Assembly: GCF_040807025.1 (NCBI RefSeq)
Contig: NC_090981.1
Span: forward strand, 44,011,317 to 44,075,316
Source: Struthio camelus
Taxonomy: Eukaryota; Chordata; Aves; Struthioniformes; Struthionidae
Direction of reading: 5' to 3'
DNA length: 64,000 nucleotides
Position numbers and translations under genes: made by a program. Below are positions 34,181-48,230 of this stretch, one piece after another (within the stretch, counting starts at the first letter, position 1; each line of letters starts with the position of its first letter). The notes beneath the pieces are model-generated. The model was not told the DNA's origin. It saw only the letters and a program-made list of their open reading frames with translations, and did no database searches.

Positions 34181-37100
34181 CATACCAGTCTATTTTTGGG
34201 AGGGGCTGCTGTATATACATGTCTTTGCACTTCCCGTTCAGTTTCACTATTAATCCAAAACCCCCAGCTCTGACTGTGGTCAATCTGCAACCTGACATTT
34301 ATGTATTTGTATTGTGATTCAGGTCTTCTCTAGTCTGTGGCCCAGAGCTTCAGAATTTGACAGAAAAGGTCGTCTTTCCATTCTCAAATGTGAATGCTCT
34401 GATGTACCTCTAATATGGAAAATGACCAAGCAATGAATTTTACTCTGCTGAGTGTAATATCAATGTAGACTATTATTTGAAGCTGATATCTAAGGCTACT
34501 ACTAACCAGTAGTGTGTCCCTTTGGAAAAAAAATAAGAATGATGATTGCTGTTTTGGTGAGTACAGTCTAACTCTTGACAGTTTATTCAAGAGACTGTCA
34601 CCAATTCAGTAACTAATTTGCCTTAGACTAGCTTGATTTTTCAGAGTCCTCTAGGAAATTTTTTTGATTTCTGAATTGGGGAATAGGCATTGGGAACTAG
34701 GGACACTCACTAACATCTCTCAACATGTTACTGTGGTTGCTATTTAAGTTTTGGATTTCATTTTACATATTTACAAATAACATCATCATAAGATGAAAGC
34801 TCAAGAAATACAGACGGCTGCAGATTGTCTTGCGTGAATGAAGCCGGGGAAGGTTAATGAAAACTAACTTCTTTTTTTTAAGCCTGTTGAATAAATGAGA
34901 AATAATCAAAGGAAAACTGATTTGCCATTCACTAGCTTTGTGCAATACTATAGGTAGAATCAAACACTAGCACATTGTGCTTGGCTTTAAGAAAGTTCTT
35001 TCACACCGTTGTATTCCAAGGACATATTCAATGCATATTTTATTGTAAACGACTGCAAATTTACTATACCTAATAGTGCTCGATGTTCTAAAGTATTAAG
35101 CAAAAAGTGTGTTTAAAAAAAAAAGGTAAAAAACTAAGCAAACATTTCTAGCAATACCTAAAAACTAAAAAGTATAACTGTTTGCCTTTTGCTGTTTTTT
35201 TTCTTTAGTGCAGCTTTTCTGCCATGCAAGTTTATTGCTGTGTATTTCATGTTTTTTACTATCATGACTCGAGTTTAAACCTGTACACAAGAGTACTGAA
35301 CTCACCTTCTTGTACATGCGATGTAACATCATACTCACAGTTTTGGTGCTTAAACATGATTCCTTTTTTCTTTATTAAAGGATATTTATTTGACCACTGT
35401 CTCATTTTAAATTCAAATGCATACCTACTTTTGAAAAAACATTTCAATACAGTTTAGTTCACACAGAAAATGTCATATGTTCTTCATAGGTTTCCACTGT
35501 TATCATTCGTTTAACTCCTCAAGCTGCCTAACTCGGTTATTGCTTTATTGCACATGGTTGTGGCAAAGCTATGCTGCACCAGAAAATAGTTATATTTAGG
35601 TAACATCTTTGTAAACTAAGTAACATAAAAGATGAGATTTTATAGAGGAGTCTTGCTTTTAAAGGATGCAGGAGGGTTGAGCTTAAATACAGATCAAAAA
35701 CATTTTCCATCTCTTAATCAAAAGACAAAAACACTATATGGAAAGAGCAGAAATTTAAACCAAGAAATATTAAGAGCTTAGAACTCTTAATTCTCTTACC
35801 TTTTTCGAGCTAACTAGTGGTAATACTGTAACATGAAGAAAGAGCAAGCCTCCAAATGCTATCACTTAATTTAAAAAGATGAGTAACAATGATAACATAA
35901 AAGATTAAATCCAAAACATCTAACTTCTCCAATTTGTTTTTTTGTATATGTACAATATAATCATTCAAAAGCAAACGAGATTGCATATGAAGGACTCATA
36001 TCTTAAAAAGATTTGAAAATACGTCATCTATAAAACCTCAGTTTAGGTTTTCTGTTAAATGTGCCTTTGAGGTTTACTGTATAAATTGCATTGTTTTTGT
36101 CTAGGAACATTATTTCTGATTTCAAGTACAGCAGGTGCAGTTCTGGCTGGGGCTTCTGTGACGCCAGAGTGAGTATGAAGTTGTATTGCAGTGTTTGCAT
36201 GTTGAGAGACATGAGTCTCTCACCCCCTAAGACTTTACCAGCTACTCTAGCAGGAGGAGATAGTCAACTGACCTAATGAAATGCTGGTTTGAGTTGGTTA
36301 AAAAGATGCAAATAAAACCCCAAGGCCTTTCTGTCAGAAAGATTTCTGGTGCAATTTATGGACAGTGCCTTTAAAAGGGTCTTTGACATTTTCCATGGTT
36401 AAGAATTGTGACAGCCTGAACACAGCCGTCATGCTGGGTACTTCTGTAACGCACTGTATTTATACAATAACTTTGAGTGTTTTGAAGAGTTTTACCTTTT
36501 TATTCTGGGGGGAAAAGAAACCAAAAATACACAGCTGATCATTTCTCAGACTACATTTGTCTGTTTTTTCTTTTATTTTCTTTATTTTCTATTTTTTATT
36601 CTTCTTTCTTTTTTTCTTTTTTTAAAAAATATATATTTATTTTGTGGTATTACTAATCTAGACATAGACCTTATTGAAAATATTCATGGTGTGCAGGAAT
36701 ATGTTTGTATTGTGCCTCTTTTTCCTTTCACTCCTGTGTTCCTGGTACAGGAACTACATTGCAGGTAAGTCAGTGTAGGCAAGAGTCTTAAGCACAGATG
36801 ACACATTAACCTGAGAAAAAAAATAAACTGTGTATTTATGGAACAGGGACTTCTCTGCACATATAATCCTGAGAAAACAGGAAAAAGCTATGATATGATT
36901 TCACATTTTTAAAACCAATGTGAAACAAGAGGTTGTACAATTGTACACTGCAAAATGTCTTATCAAAAAATAATATTCCCAGGTCTGTCTCAGTTTTTCT
37001 AGTATGGTTTTTCAGTTCAGATGATAATGGCATGTGCTATTAATTTCAGATTGTGCTAGAACCAGTAGGAAATGTGTGAAATGCCTGAAATTAGTGAGTT

Positions 37101-40100
37101 CTTAACCATTACTGTGACTTTTCTTGTGAAAGATCAGGGTTATATTTACAACAAGGGGCAGTTCCTAAGTGCTTTTCACTGTGCGTCAATGTGTGTGATC
37201 GCTCCTGGTGTGGTGCAGGTCTCCACACCAGCTACTCTGCAGAGTAAACTTGCATTTAAGAATGATTGTTGGCATCAGCTGGTGCTGCTCAGCTGGTACT
37301 TGGCTTGAGTAGCTAAGTAGCTGCATTTTATAACTTAACCTTTACGAGTATTCTTTCTTAACAGCTTGGAAGTATATTTAATGCATGTATTGGAATTGCA
37401 AATTAGTGACTAAATCAATAAGCACATTTAGAAGGCAGTGGTTAGTTACTCAGAAGAAGGCCTAAATGTTTGTACAACACATAGAAGATGGGAGATGGGT
37501 AGAACCACCCTTTATTATTTTCATATTAGTTACATGTCAGATGTAAAGGAAAGGTACATTGTAAATAAATCCTCATTGGGCCACAGTCTTCCTCAAACTT
37601 ACAAAACAACATCTCTTTCTCACAGAAATCATTGGCATGTTTAGGGTTAGTTTCTTTTACACCAGTTCATGCTCAGCAGAAGGGTGTGGGGAAGGGAGAG
37701 AACTGAAAATGGGAAGTGAGTTTAAAGTGTCACATCTCTTCTGTCAAAAAGTGTGGAATGTTCCTTTCCTGAGCAGGACTTCCTACTGCTTCCCATCACC
37801 GAGAGAAACCCCTTTCGCAAATGTTAACTCTTCCTAGAGTAGGAAGGAAGCTCACAAGAATCCTGGACTTCTAGGGTAATTCTGAACCAACAAACCGCCA
37901 CCGAGAGCAAAGCCTGAGCTTTCTGCTTACATGACCAATAGCTTATCTAGCTCTAATGCTACCGAGTTTTGCCACCATGTTTATATCTTTCAGGGATGAT
38001 GGATGTAATTAACCCAACTGTAAAATGTCCTGTGTAAACTTCAGTGTATCATGTAGGCCACTTAATTCACCTGTTAGAAGCATCACTTTGCTGATATAAA
38101 CTGCACTATAGTAGAAGACTATTTCAAAGGTTTTACCACTCAGTTATACCGGCGTTGCAACATAAACGGTCTTGTTCACAGAAATGCTGCAAGCCTCTGC
38201 CCAATTTTCTGTCCTGCAGAACTGTAGACCTGTCTTATTACCACTGCGATGCTTTCCTGTCTTTTTCCCCTTTGCTCTTAGACTCTCAGTTCTGTCCCTT
38301 TATCTATACTTTATGCAAAGCTACAGCGCTGTCATGTTTTCCATCTAGACATTCATAAGCTTAATAAAATAAAGGATAACGCATCTCCCTTGGAGCCCTG
38401 TCTCAGCATGTAACAGGAACGGCCAGTGGATGAAATCGTGCACAGAGCGTTACCTGCGCCGCTGCAGCTGCTGTCTGGCTGCTAGGGGTTCACTCTCTTC
38501 TCGTTAATCAACCAAACCTCTAGCTAAAAAAAAATCAGGCTCTACCTTTCAGACCAGTCCTTGCATTTGCGTTCTCCTCCCTTCTTCATTCCTGCTATAG
38601 GCATGTGCTGTGTGTGGGATATGTTTACTGGAGACTCTTGTGACTGAAATAGTTACCTGTATATCTTCTTTTCACTCTTTCTCCTCCTCACTAAAGACAG
38701 TAGACTTGACTTCTCTGAAACCTCTCACTATGCCCTGTGCTGCTCATATGAGGTCAAAGACATTCGTGGTCCTTCAAATGTAACTTACGGTTTACTTCAT
38801 TCTTTTATCTTAAACTTCTGCTCTAATCCCTCCCTCCCTTGGTGTATACTATTGTCTGAAAGTCACAGGAATGAGAAGAAGTGAAGACTCATGCAATTCA
38901 TACAAAGCGTTTATATTTTTCCTCAATAGAGATTTTATTTTAATCCCATTAAATTTTTGTAGGAATGTAACTCGGCTCTTATCTTACAAAGTCATCAATG
39001 CATGCTCAAGTTGCCATGCATGTTAACTGCACAATTTAAACAACACAACAGCTGTTTTATGAATCAGATTTATATGAAGCATCATATAAATGTATCCACC
39101 CAAATGCTGTGAGTAAACTGACTGCTGGAGTGGACTGAGACCTGCAAAAACAATTCGACAAAGAAACCACTGAACACTGCTCTTGATTTCTGATGATATA
39201 CTGGGGAGAGGGGGGCAAAAAAAAAACAAAAAAAACCCAACGCAACACATAGCATAGCCTTTTGTCGCGGGAGCATGTATACCTCTATCATTCCTATAAT
39301 AGTTTCCTGAAAGACTATACTGATAGAAGATCACAGCCTCTCTAAATGATCCATTCCAGTACCTACTGGTAGATAGTTTTTTTCTTAATAGTTCACTTAG
39401 CTGAAACATAATCTCAGTACATCTCATCCTGCCCACTACTGCTATCTGAACAAATTACTTCCATCCTCTCTACAACAGTCTTTTATGCATCTCCCCCCCC
39501 CACCCCCAATCTTTTCTTTAAATTAAGCAGTCTGTCATAGACCCTGTTGGGCTGACCTCTGATAATTAAAGCACCCTTTGAGAGGTCTGACCATTCAGTT
39601 GCTGCCACAGGTGCTCATGGCCAGAAGATCAAGAGAAGCAACATAACAGACTGCTACTCAGCGCTTACATACTATGAGTTAATCAGTTCTGGGAAAGGAC
39701 AGGAGAAAGGTGGAATGTAAGCTGCTCTGTTTCCTCAATCAAAAGTACCCATTATTTAGGGAAAAAAAAAAAGCTTGATATGATAGACCACATTTCTGTT
39801 CAGTAAATGCATTGTGTCACTTTTCTGGAAAAAAAAGCGTCTACTCAGGCAACATTTTTAGGGGTTCCCCTGAAACCACTGCTGCAGGTTGCATACCATG
39901 ATGTGCTTTGCTTAGCTTCAGTTACAGACCCAAATTGCTGCTACTTTCTGTTTCACACAGACACACAAAAGAAATCCCAACCAACCAAACAAAAACCTTC
40001 AGCTTTTCCTCTCAATTTGCAAAAAAGAAACTGTTCGCTAAACAGAAATTCTGCAGCCCAACCAGCATCTGTCAACAGACTAGTCACTGTTCGGCCTAAA

Positions 40101-40420
40101 GCTGGGTTCTGCTCCCAACCACCAGTTGACCAACAAATCAAACTTCTTTCTGCCTTACAAGGGCCAGATGCAAGAATTTGCTGAAATTGCCTAGTGGCTA
40201 CTCAGATATGAAGGATTCTTTTGATTAGTAAAGCATTTGGTAGTGTCACTACCAGCTTGGTTAAAGCATTAAAACAATGGAAAATTTAGAGCCTGCTCCG
40301 TTTGGAGCGCCCCCCCCCCCCCAATGGGAGGAAACTAGCTGAATCCCAAGAGTAGGTGTAAGATATTTCCATTATTCACTCAGCATGTTGTTGCAATAGC
40401 AAGTCCTATTTTGGTTCCTT

Positions 40421-40442
40421 AAAAAAAAAAAAAAAAAAAAAA
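40421..40442. repeat. Poly(A) run, 22 bases
   Basis: A homopolymer A run in the intergenic region, about 100 bp right of a C run at 40310-40322. Confidence 0.9.
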
Positions 40443-43400
40443 CCCAAACCCCATAAATTTGTAAAAATGCTGAAATACTGTAAATTAAAATTTCTTCATG
40501 TATATCTCTCAGGACCCTTCATGCAAAGAAGGCATGATCCCCTGCAACACTGCTATTGCCATTATTGCCAATTATTTATTTTTCCAAGTATTTATTTTCC
40601 ATGCCAGCTTTTGTCTAAAATAAGACCAAGCTATACTTACTGCAATAGTGGAAGTTAGTTTCCGGCTTCCTCAAGCAGTGGCTCCCTTGTCTGGTTGGAA
40701 CACATCACGAGTGATTTTTAAAATGTTGTGACAAATTCCACAGCCACTTAGTGGCTACTCCTGAGCTGTAAGACCAGCTTCAATCGCTTAATGCATTGTC
40801 ATTTTATCCTACAAGTAAGTCCTCCTTTCCACCAGGGTTACAGCAGTGATTGCTACGTCTGGAGGTACGCAAATTCTCTGGTGTGCCTGATTGCTTATCC
40901 GTGTGGCTGACTTTCTCTGTGGTCTGTAATGCCTTGGTTTCTTTCTGGATCTTATTTTTCGATACGCAGGTCCTTTAACAGCTTCATTATTGCAATTTGG
41001 TGAATTTTTTTTCTCAGTTTCCCAGAAAGCCTTTGGACCTACAGCACAGCCTACTACTTACCTTTCCTGCTGGTGCAGACTGGAAGTCTTGTAGTTAGAG
41101 TTCCCAATCTAATTCAGACACATTGTACCTGCTGTGCAGTGATTTGCTCTAACCTACGTACATGTTCGCTCAGCAACATTTCCAAATTTTGCTTTAATTC
41201 CTTTGCACAACATAGCTATGCCCTAGCCTAGATATTCACTGAAATCCTCTGGCTTGACCAGAATTTTTGTTGCCTGGCATATGGTCCCTTTCTTTTAGCA
41301 GGAAAATTAGCTAAGTTTCTTCCCTCGGAAAACAGTCTGCCAATCCTGACACATTACTCTATCGTAACCTGAGGTGTTAAACAAACAAATGTTGTAGGAA
41401 TTTTCTATTAGGAGAAATTGCTGATAGTCAGTCAACTGTTTCCGCAATGCAGTCATCATAAATAAAGAGCATACAAACCACCTGTCTTCTGAAAATACTT
41501 GATTTGCTTACTGTTTTGGCCAGTTCTGACTCAAAATACTTTGTGTTGGCATTCCCCAGTAACACTTGCTTACAATATGCCTGATGCTTCCTTTCTGCCT
41601 CGCCTCTCTGGCTTTCCCGACTCCTTCACTGAGGTAAGAAATGTTCAGACACACAATGGGCAGCACCGCTGCACCTACGTTTATCTTTTATGTGCTTTTG
41701 GTTTGAGTTGCTGATGTGCCTGTGTGGAGAGGAAGGCACTTTTTTTTTTTTTTCCAATCTAGCGTTTAGCACTTTCTAAATGATAACAATGACTACCCAA
41801 AATAATGTTTTTTTTTTTTTTTTCCCTTTCCAAGAGGTGGGCAAATGGTGCTTATATCAAACCAGGACATTATTCTGATTCTCTCTGATCTGTTGAATAA
41901 AATTCTCTCTCCATTGTCTCCTGCTGCATGCAGAGTGCTCTGCAGCAAAAGGACTGGATTGGTAATATTGGTGCTATAACTAGAGACAGGAGTTTCTGAA
42001 CAAAGAACAACAAAACCCTCTGGGGATGCCTCTGGTATAGGCAGCGAGTGAAGTAAATACAGCCACATGTAAGTTGCTGTCACATGCATAGCAGTGAGGA
42101 AGTGTAAGCAGGGACCTCAGGGCAGGATGCCCACACGGGATGCATACATACTTCTGTTGCTCAGCTACACATTACTATCCTGGCTCCTCTCATGAAGGAT
42201 GAGATAGCTAAAGTGCTGTGCCTCTCACTGCTTTTTAAGCCATATGTCTCTCTGGTTTCCTACACTGCTGAGGGTTACTGAGAAATGACACTGCTGGAAT
42301 TATAAAAGAACAGTATATTCAGATACAACGAATATAATTCTTTTTTTACATTTCCATCTACTGGTTAAGGGCTGTAATGCCGCTTTTGCAGGGAACTGCA
42401 ACAGGATGATTTTGCTTCCTACTGCCTTTTCTGGTTTAAAGAGAATTCCTTACAACCCAATACAGCCCAAACTCAGAGAAGCTTAATGATTGTTCACACT
42501 CTGAAAAACTTAGCTTGCAAATATCTAAATGACCATATTTAAGTTAGCTCAAAAGGGGGAACTCCCAGACACAGATTATATTTAAACATACCTTGTCAGT
42601 GTAGCTCTTCCTCTCTCCTTAGCCCCTGGATGCACATATTGTCTGTGAAGGTTCTGCACTCTGCCTCCTGCTTGATTTACAGGGAAAATTCTTCCTCTTC
42701 AAAAATTATTGCAGTCACAGAAATGCAAGTTCTCTTCCAAGAAAACTTCTGGCTTGCTATTCTGGGTCTAGCAGAAGCAAAAGTGATTGATTGACACACT
42801 GCTGGATTCAGGCAGTGAGATAGGAATCAGATGAGAATCCCCAGAGCAGGGACGCACAAGATCTGAAACTACTTCAAAATGAAAGAAAGGAAGAGAAAAA
42901 TCCCTAAATCCAGCTCAGAACTTTGTTATTCAAACACCACAGGGGATGATAGGCACTAATGGCAGAAAAGAAATTAGGAAGTGTCTTCAACTACTACAGA
43001 TAACTCATACCAATAGCAGATCTCTAGAGCTGTGAAGATAAAAGAACAAAAGGAAGTGGGATTTGCAGAGTGCCAGAGCTTTGGCTGTGGTTATAAAGCA
43101 GACCTAATCCTGCTCTTGAGAAGCCTATAGCAGGCATCCTGTTGGCACCCATTTGGTAGTAGGGTTTAGTGGCAAGCTGGATATGCTCAATATTAGCATG
43201 ATGTGAAGACCTAAGAAAAGCAAGACCCCTTTTAACAAACCCTTTGTTGTTGATGCACAATTCAGCCGCAGTTCTGTTTGTTGCTGTACAAACCGTTCTT
43301 GCCCATCTTAGAGCTACCAGTGCCAAGGAAGGGAATCCTTTTGAAGACTGTTTTTTTTTCTCCGAAATCTAAAACTTCTGTGAAGGTTATTCCTCCTTCC

Positions 43401-45229
43401 CATGCCTACCAGCATAAGAACTGACATTTGAAAATGACACAAAATGCCAGTTGTATTGTTCCGGCTGAGCTCTGCTCATGTAAGACCAGGCTATGAGGGA
43501 GAAAGTGGCTATAATTATGCTTGTGTTTCTTTGGTCCTAGGATGAGCTGCCGAAAGCACAGAGGCAGTACTGGCAGCTAGAAGTCCCTGAGAGGTTGTGA
43601 TGAGCAAGCTGTGAGACCCTACATGGTGCAAGAACCCACTGCACTATCTAGAGATTCGGCTGTGTGGATGGTACTGTGATAGAAAGAGTTGTCCCAGCTT
43701 TCTGGCTGCCTTGCATAGCCGGGACAGGGGAGATTAGCTGAACTGGAATCCAGGATCTATCCCCAATCTCTGCTCATTGTTGCTAAACATTTAACATAAT
43801 GGGTAAAATTAATCATACTTATCTGACATAGGTGAAGTAAAGCAAGGAACTAATGCTATCAATCAAGTGAAAATAGAGATTTTTAAAAAATCTATTATTC
43901 AGTGATATGTTCTCTGCTTAGCACCATTCAGAGGTAGTGCACATATGCAGCATTATTAAGAAAATGTAAACAAGACAATTTGAACGTTGCTTTGCACAGT
44001 TAGGTCCCTTTCCTGAAAAAATCAGTATGCAACTGTGCACTTAACTGGCATGTTCACTTACTGAGAACACACACTTTGGGCCAATGTTTCTTGATGGTGG
44101 TTTTTTTTTTTAATTGCCTTTTGACATCCATAGCTGATTTCAAATCAGATTTACATTTGGCCTCAATCTAATCCAAGATTTCTGTAATCAACAAAATTAA
44201 CTGCTTTTATTGACATTCACAGTTCTGCAGATTTTAACATTTTTCCATTCCTCTTCCATGATGTATTTCTGAAAAAGTTTTGATTTTGTCTTTGAAATGA
44301 ACTTCCTAAGGAGTGTGGTGTTCAGAGAATGCTGTTCAGTAGCCACTTCAGTACAGAATATAAAAGATGATAAAAAAATTGAGGTTCAGACCCTTATTTA
44401 AGTTAAACCTGAACTTAGTTCCTGGTAGAAAAATGAGCAGAAAGCAGAAACCTTCCACAACTGACAACTGAAAAGGAACACCCCAAAATATTCATCTTTA
44501 ATTGACACATTTTTCATTCTCACAGGGTTTTCTTTAAAAGAATTATCCTGGGAATGCCACCAACAGCATTAAGCAATACTTATTTGTGTTGCATCTGGTT
44601 TAGCCCTTTATTTATTTATATTTTACCTGAAAACGTTTCTTCTTAGAGACCTTATTACAATGATTTCTGCATTATCAGTTCATTTTGTTCTCCTCTTTTC
44701 CTGGATATTAGCCAGGAAAAGGAATTCCCAGTCTGTAACAGATAGATTAATTCACATGTTTTAATTTTTCCACATAGAAAAATGCAGTTTCTGGATCATT
44801 GCGGCATATGGATTATGAACAAGACATTCCAAAAACTAACTATCCAGGTGGGGATATACTTACAAAAATCTTTTATGTCAAAGTCAGGATTTCACAACAT
44901 AACACGCTAATGCAAAATCCAGTAGCACCTGAAAGATTAAGGTAGCTGCTGCTATCACTTGCACATACTTGGAAAAGAGTTAAGAAAAAAATAAAGAGAA
45001 AAAGTACATTCTCCAGAGAACAGCAAGTGTATTTCAAAATAAAACCTGTATTTTTGATTTTTATTTTCTTTTTGTTGGGTATTTTTGTTAGTTTTTAAAA
45101 AATTCTTCTGCCCTTTTTTTCTGCAAGACTTCATACTTGCCATATAAGAAGTTATGCGCAATGTGACTGCTCTCCTCTCCTGGGCAAGTTCATGTTGGCA
45201 TTTTCAGGCTATACTACTCAAAACTTTTC

Positions 45230-45234
<5 letters not shown>

Positions 45235-45260
<26 letters not shown>
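45235..45260. repeat. (TA)13 microsatellite
   Basis: Thirteen uninterrupted TA dinucleotides lie on the HOMER1 3' side. Likely length-variable. Confidence 0.95.
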
Positions 45261-45261
<1 letters not shown>

Positions 45262-45910
45262 TCATCTAAACATAAATACAGTGCATAATACCTGTCTCTG
45301 GGAAAAGTCATGTTTCAAATAGGCAAATTATTATCTTAAAACAGAAGTGGAGAGGCTCCAGTAGGTATAGCCACCTAAATATGAACTTTAGATTAAAATT
45401 TCTAAACACTCACCTACTGTAAATGAACATTTAAGGTACTCTCAGTAATAGGATTTTATTTATATGTGCACGTATGTCCACCTTATCCAATATATATATA
45501 TGTTTGATGACTATTTGGGAATTCAAAGGTGCAGCCCTCAGTAACTGTATTATTTTAAAAAGTGAAATGAAGCATATCTCCTGTATGAGAAAAGAAATTC
45601 TCAAATATCAATTTCCAATTTTAAATTTAATTTCAATAGGAAAATATTAAAAATGTGCACATCTAAATTTTTCCATGTTCTGTATATACATATGTGTGTG
45701 TACGTATACATAGAAATACTCATGTACCACACATATACACAAAATTTAAGTGGAAATATTTTTGTCCACTATTCTCCCACATGTAAATGACATCATATCT
45801 TTAAAAATGTCAATAATAATATCATTAAAAATAATATTACATTTATTCCAGCATCAACTTTCTATTGTTTTTATTCTTTCTTTGTCCTAATTATATCCAC
45901 TGAGCACTCG

Positions 45911-46022
45911 TGGGCCAGATTCTCCGTACACTTGCATAAACGTGATGCGAACTGAACGTTACTGACATCACTAGGGATACATGTGGTTTACAGCAGTGCT
46001 AGTGACAGAAGAATCAGGCCCA
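45911..46022. mobile_element. Ancient MITE (non-autonomous DNA transposon relic)
   Basis: The left end TGGGCCAGATTCTCC and the reverse complement of the right end (TGGGCCTGATTCTTC) agree at 13 of 15 positions. The 112-bp unit resembles the short palindromic DNA elements beginning GGGCCAGATTCT that are common in turtle and crocodile genomes. No clear target-site duplication remains, fitting great age. It has no coding capacity. Confidence 0.6.
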
Positions 46023-47370
46023 AATATCCCCAGGTAAATCAAAACCTGGTGGTATCTTCTCACCTGGATCTGATGAAGCTATACACATCACCATCTAAAA
46101 TCCATCAAATGAAAAACATGTAGCTCACCACGAAGTTTTCAACCAGTAGCACGCTGAACCAAGCTCCCCCCGCCCCTTCAATAAATAAAATAGGTGAGAA
46201 AATACCCTAAAAATATGGAGAAAACGTAAACATTGTGTACGTTACATACAGTATAATACATGACGGTTTAGAACTTGACCTAAACCATTCTCCTGACTGC
46301 TCAGGAGACACCTGATAAATCACTAGTAAAGAAAAAAAAATGTATTTTAGAAATAAAGTATATATTTCTAATATAAATGAGAACCTGTGTGTATTATATG
46401 TGTATACATCCAGTACACACATAAAAACAAACTTATCTTTTCTAGTTTTGAATAGCAGTCTCTAAGTGGAGAAAACTGTATTATACAAATTTAATAAGCA
46501 GCTAGATTTCATGTTTAACATTCAAATTAATTTGGGGAGCAAACAAAGGTCAGTGCATCTTTCGACTCTGAAGTCTGACACTTATTCATACATTTTAAAA
46601 AAGCCCTCTTCAACATTACAAGCAATTTATGGCAAGAATGTACTTTGATGCAAGACACATGACAACTTGGCTTACCTTTCAAATAGTTTTTTTTTTTAAA
46701 TAAATCTATTATATAAAGAAATGCGTGTTTGCCAAAAGTCTGTTAAAATTACACCAAAATAACTTTAAAACCTGCTCACTGAGGATAATTGAATTCAATT
46801 TCCTGTTTTTAAACATTTAGTTAACAGTTCAAAATATTGCCTGGTGTAGTTTCAATAAAGATGTGATATGAAGACCCATAAAAGAGTAAATATGTCTCCA
46901 TTTCAATTTGCTTTGACAACAAAACTTCTAGAAACAGCTTTCTTGGCTCGACAAGTTCAATGTACGAGTAAAACCTTGCAAAAGCTCTATGGCCTTAACG
47001 ATGCCTATTATAAACAGTGCTCCCCATAAGCCATTATCCACAAAACCTGAAATTCATGTGACATAATGAAAAAGTCTCCTGCAAAACAGGTTAACAGTTA
47101 ATTGAACATATATATTTGATATTTAAGAATGCCAGAAAATAAATCACTGGCTATTTCTTGTTATCTGTGCAAGTCAAATTTGACATTTAAAATTCTTTTT
47201 TTTTTTCTTGGGGAACTCACCTGCCATCATTGGTTGGCTTCAAAATATATAATAAAGTGGAAGATAGTATCTCACTGTAATTACATGGAATTCATATGAA
47301 AAAGTAAACCTTACACTGGACAATATTGTAGAACACCAGAGTAAACTCCATAAAAGAAATACGGTATCTT

Positions 47371-47372
<2 letters not shown>

Positions 47373-47417
<45 letters not shown>
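47373..47417. repeat. (TG)22 microsatellite in HOMER1 3' UTR region
   Basis: An uninterrupted TG dinucleotide run of 45 bases, read as (CA)n on the HOMER1 strand, lies about 0.6 kb after the HOMER1 stop. An A-rich stretch with AACC repeats follows at 47425-47462. Likely polymorphic. Confidence 0.95.
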
Positions 47418-47424
<7 letters not shown>

Positions 47425-48041
47425 AAAAAAAACAAAAAACAACCAACCAACCAAAAAACCCCAAAGGAAGAACTTTATACAAGCAGGTATAGTAACTTTG
47501 TTTCATTTAAAGATGCAACTCTCTCTCACTCCTGGCAAGAATAAATTGGTAATGGCACTGCTTCTCCACAGTGCAAAGTATCCTGAGAAATTATTAAGAT
47601 TACAACAAAATACAGGGCTGTCATCACTAAGTTTTTGCACAAAACACAGCAATTAAATATCTCAAATAAATAAAACAGCAGATAACCTATAGTGTGTCTG
47701 AAACAAAAAGGGGATGTGACCTGGGACACTGCTAATTCTTCCCTCACTCATAATTAGAAAAGGATTGCATTCAATTACTGTTAATATCTTTCAAGTTATC
47801 TATGGCCAATAATGTACATGGAGGTAATTTGTAATTCAAGTTTTTTTTGTTTGTTGTTTTTTTCTTCAACTAGCTACAAGCTGAGTTCTAAATTTTGCAC
47901 TCAAATATGACTCAAATTTAAAACAAGCCCTCTTAGAGGAGCATTTTCTAATTTTGTGCAACTTTGATGCAGAGCCCAACACAGTCCTATGAAGAGAGAC
48001 AGTGCATCTTTAAGCTGATTGGCACTGAAATCCCATTTTCT

Positions 48042-48230
48042 TTAGCTGCATTCTATTAGCTTGGCCAAGTTATCTCGTAATTCTGTTAGTTCAAATATTT
48101 TTCCGTCAAGAATTTCTAAAAGTGTCTTCAAGTTATTGCGAAAAGCTTCTTGCTCATTCTGACTTTTCTCCAGACGTTGCTCTAGATCAGACAGCTGTCC
48201 TTCCAGGTCTTTGTTTCGAATTTCTACTTC
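48042..48230 (-). CDS. HOMER1: HOMER1 terminal coding exon
   Basis: On the minus strand the acceptor TTTCTCTGAAG precedes EVEIRNKDLEGQLSDLEQRL. The exon runs 62 codons to LAKLIECS and a TAA at 48042-48044. Leu, Ile and charged residues in heptad-like spacing form the last coiled-coil block. The penultimate Ile-Glu-Cys-Ser end differs from human Leu-Glu-Cys-Ser by one conservative change. Confidence 0.97.
   Translation of the reverse strand, partial: EVEIRNKDLEGQLSDLEQRLEKSQNEQEAFRNNLKTLLEILDGKIFELTELRDNLAKLIECS

Larger units (their letters stand above)
27726..44600. other. Convergent intergenic region between JMY and HOMER1 (may include distal 3' UTRs)
   Basis: Nearly 17 kb without a recognisable gene. 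It holds a 22-bp tandem duplication (30015-30058), a G-quadruplex motif (34163-34180), pyrimidine-rich sequence near 36560-36625, C runs near 39489 and 40310-40322, a 22-base A run (40421-40442) and several AATAAA hexamers on both strands. Open frames such as the minus-strand 39023-39436 and the plus-strand 39807-40184 show no domain, start context or codon pattern to support them. Part of the left side may belong to a long JMY 3' UTR. Confidence 0.7.
44601..48041 (-). other. HOMER1: HOMER1 3' UTR (extent uncertain)
   Basis: Non-coding sequence lies downstream of the HOMER1 stop on the minus strand. The human transcript has a 3' UTR of several kilobases as I recall. Minus-strand AATAAA hexamers occur at 45869-45874, 45842-45847, 45455-45460 and, as an overlapping pair, at about 44608-44617. 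The last is used here as an outer limit, by inference only. The region includes a (TG)n tract at 47373-47417, the (TA)13 tract and the MITE. Confidence 0.4.

Noticed and set aside
39023..39436. 137-codon minus-strand open frame in the intergenic region
   Set aside because: Phe-rich stretch produced by an A-rich tract, no recognisable domain, and other overlapping frames are equally open.
39807..40184. 125-codon plus-strand open frame
   Set aside because: No domain or homologue recognised, and overlapping frames on both strands are also open, as expected by chance.
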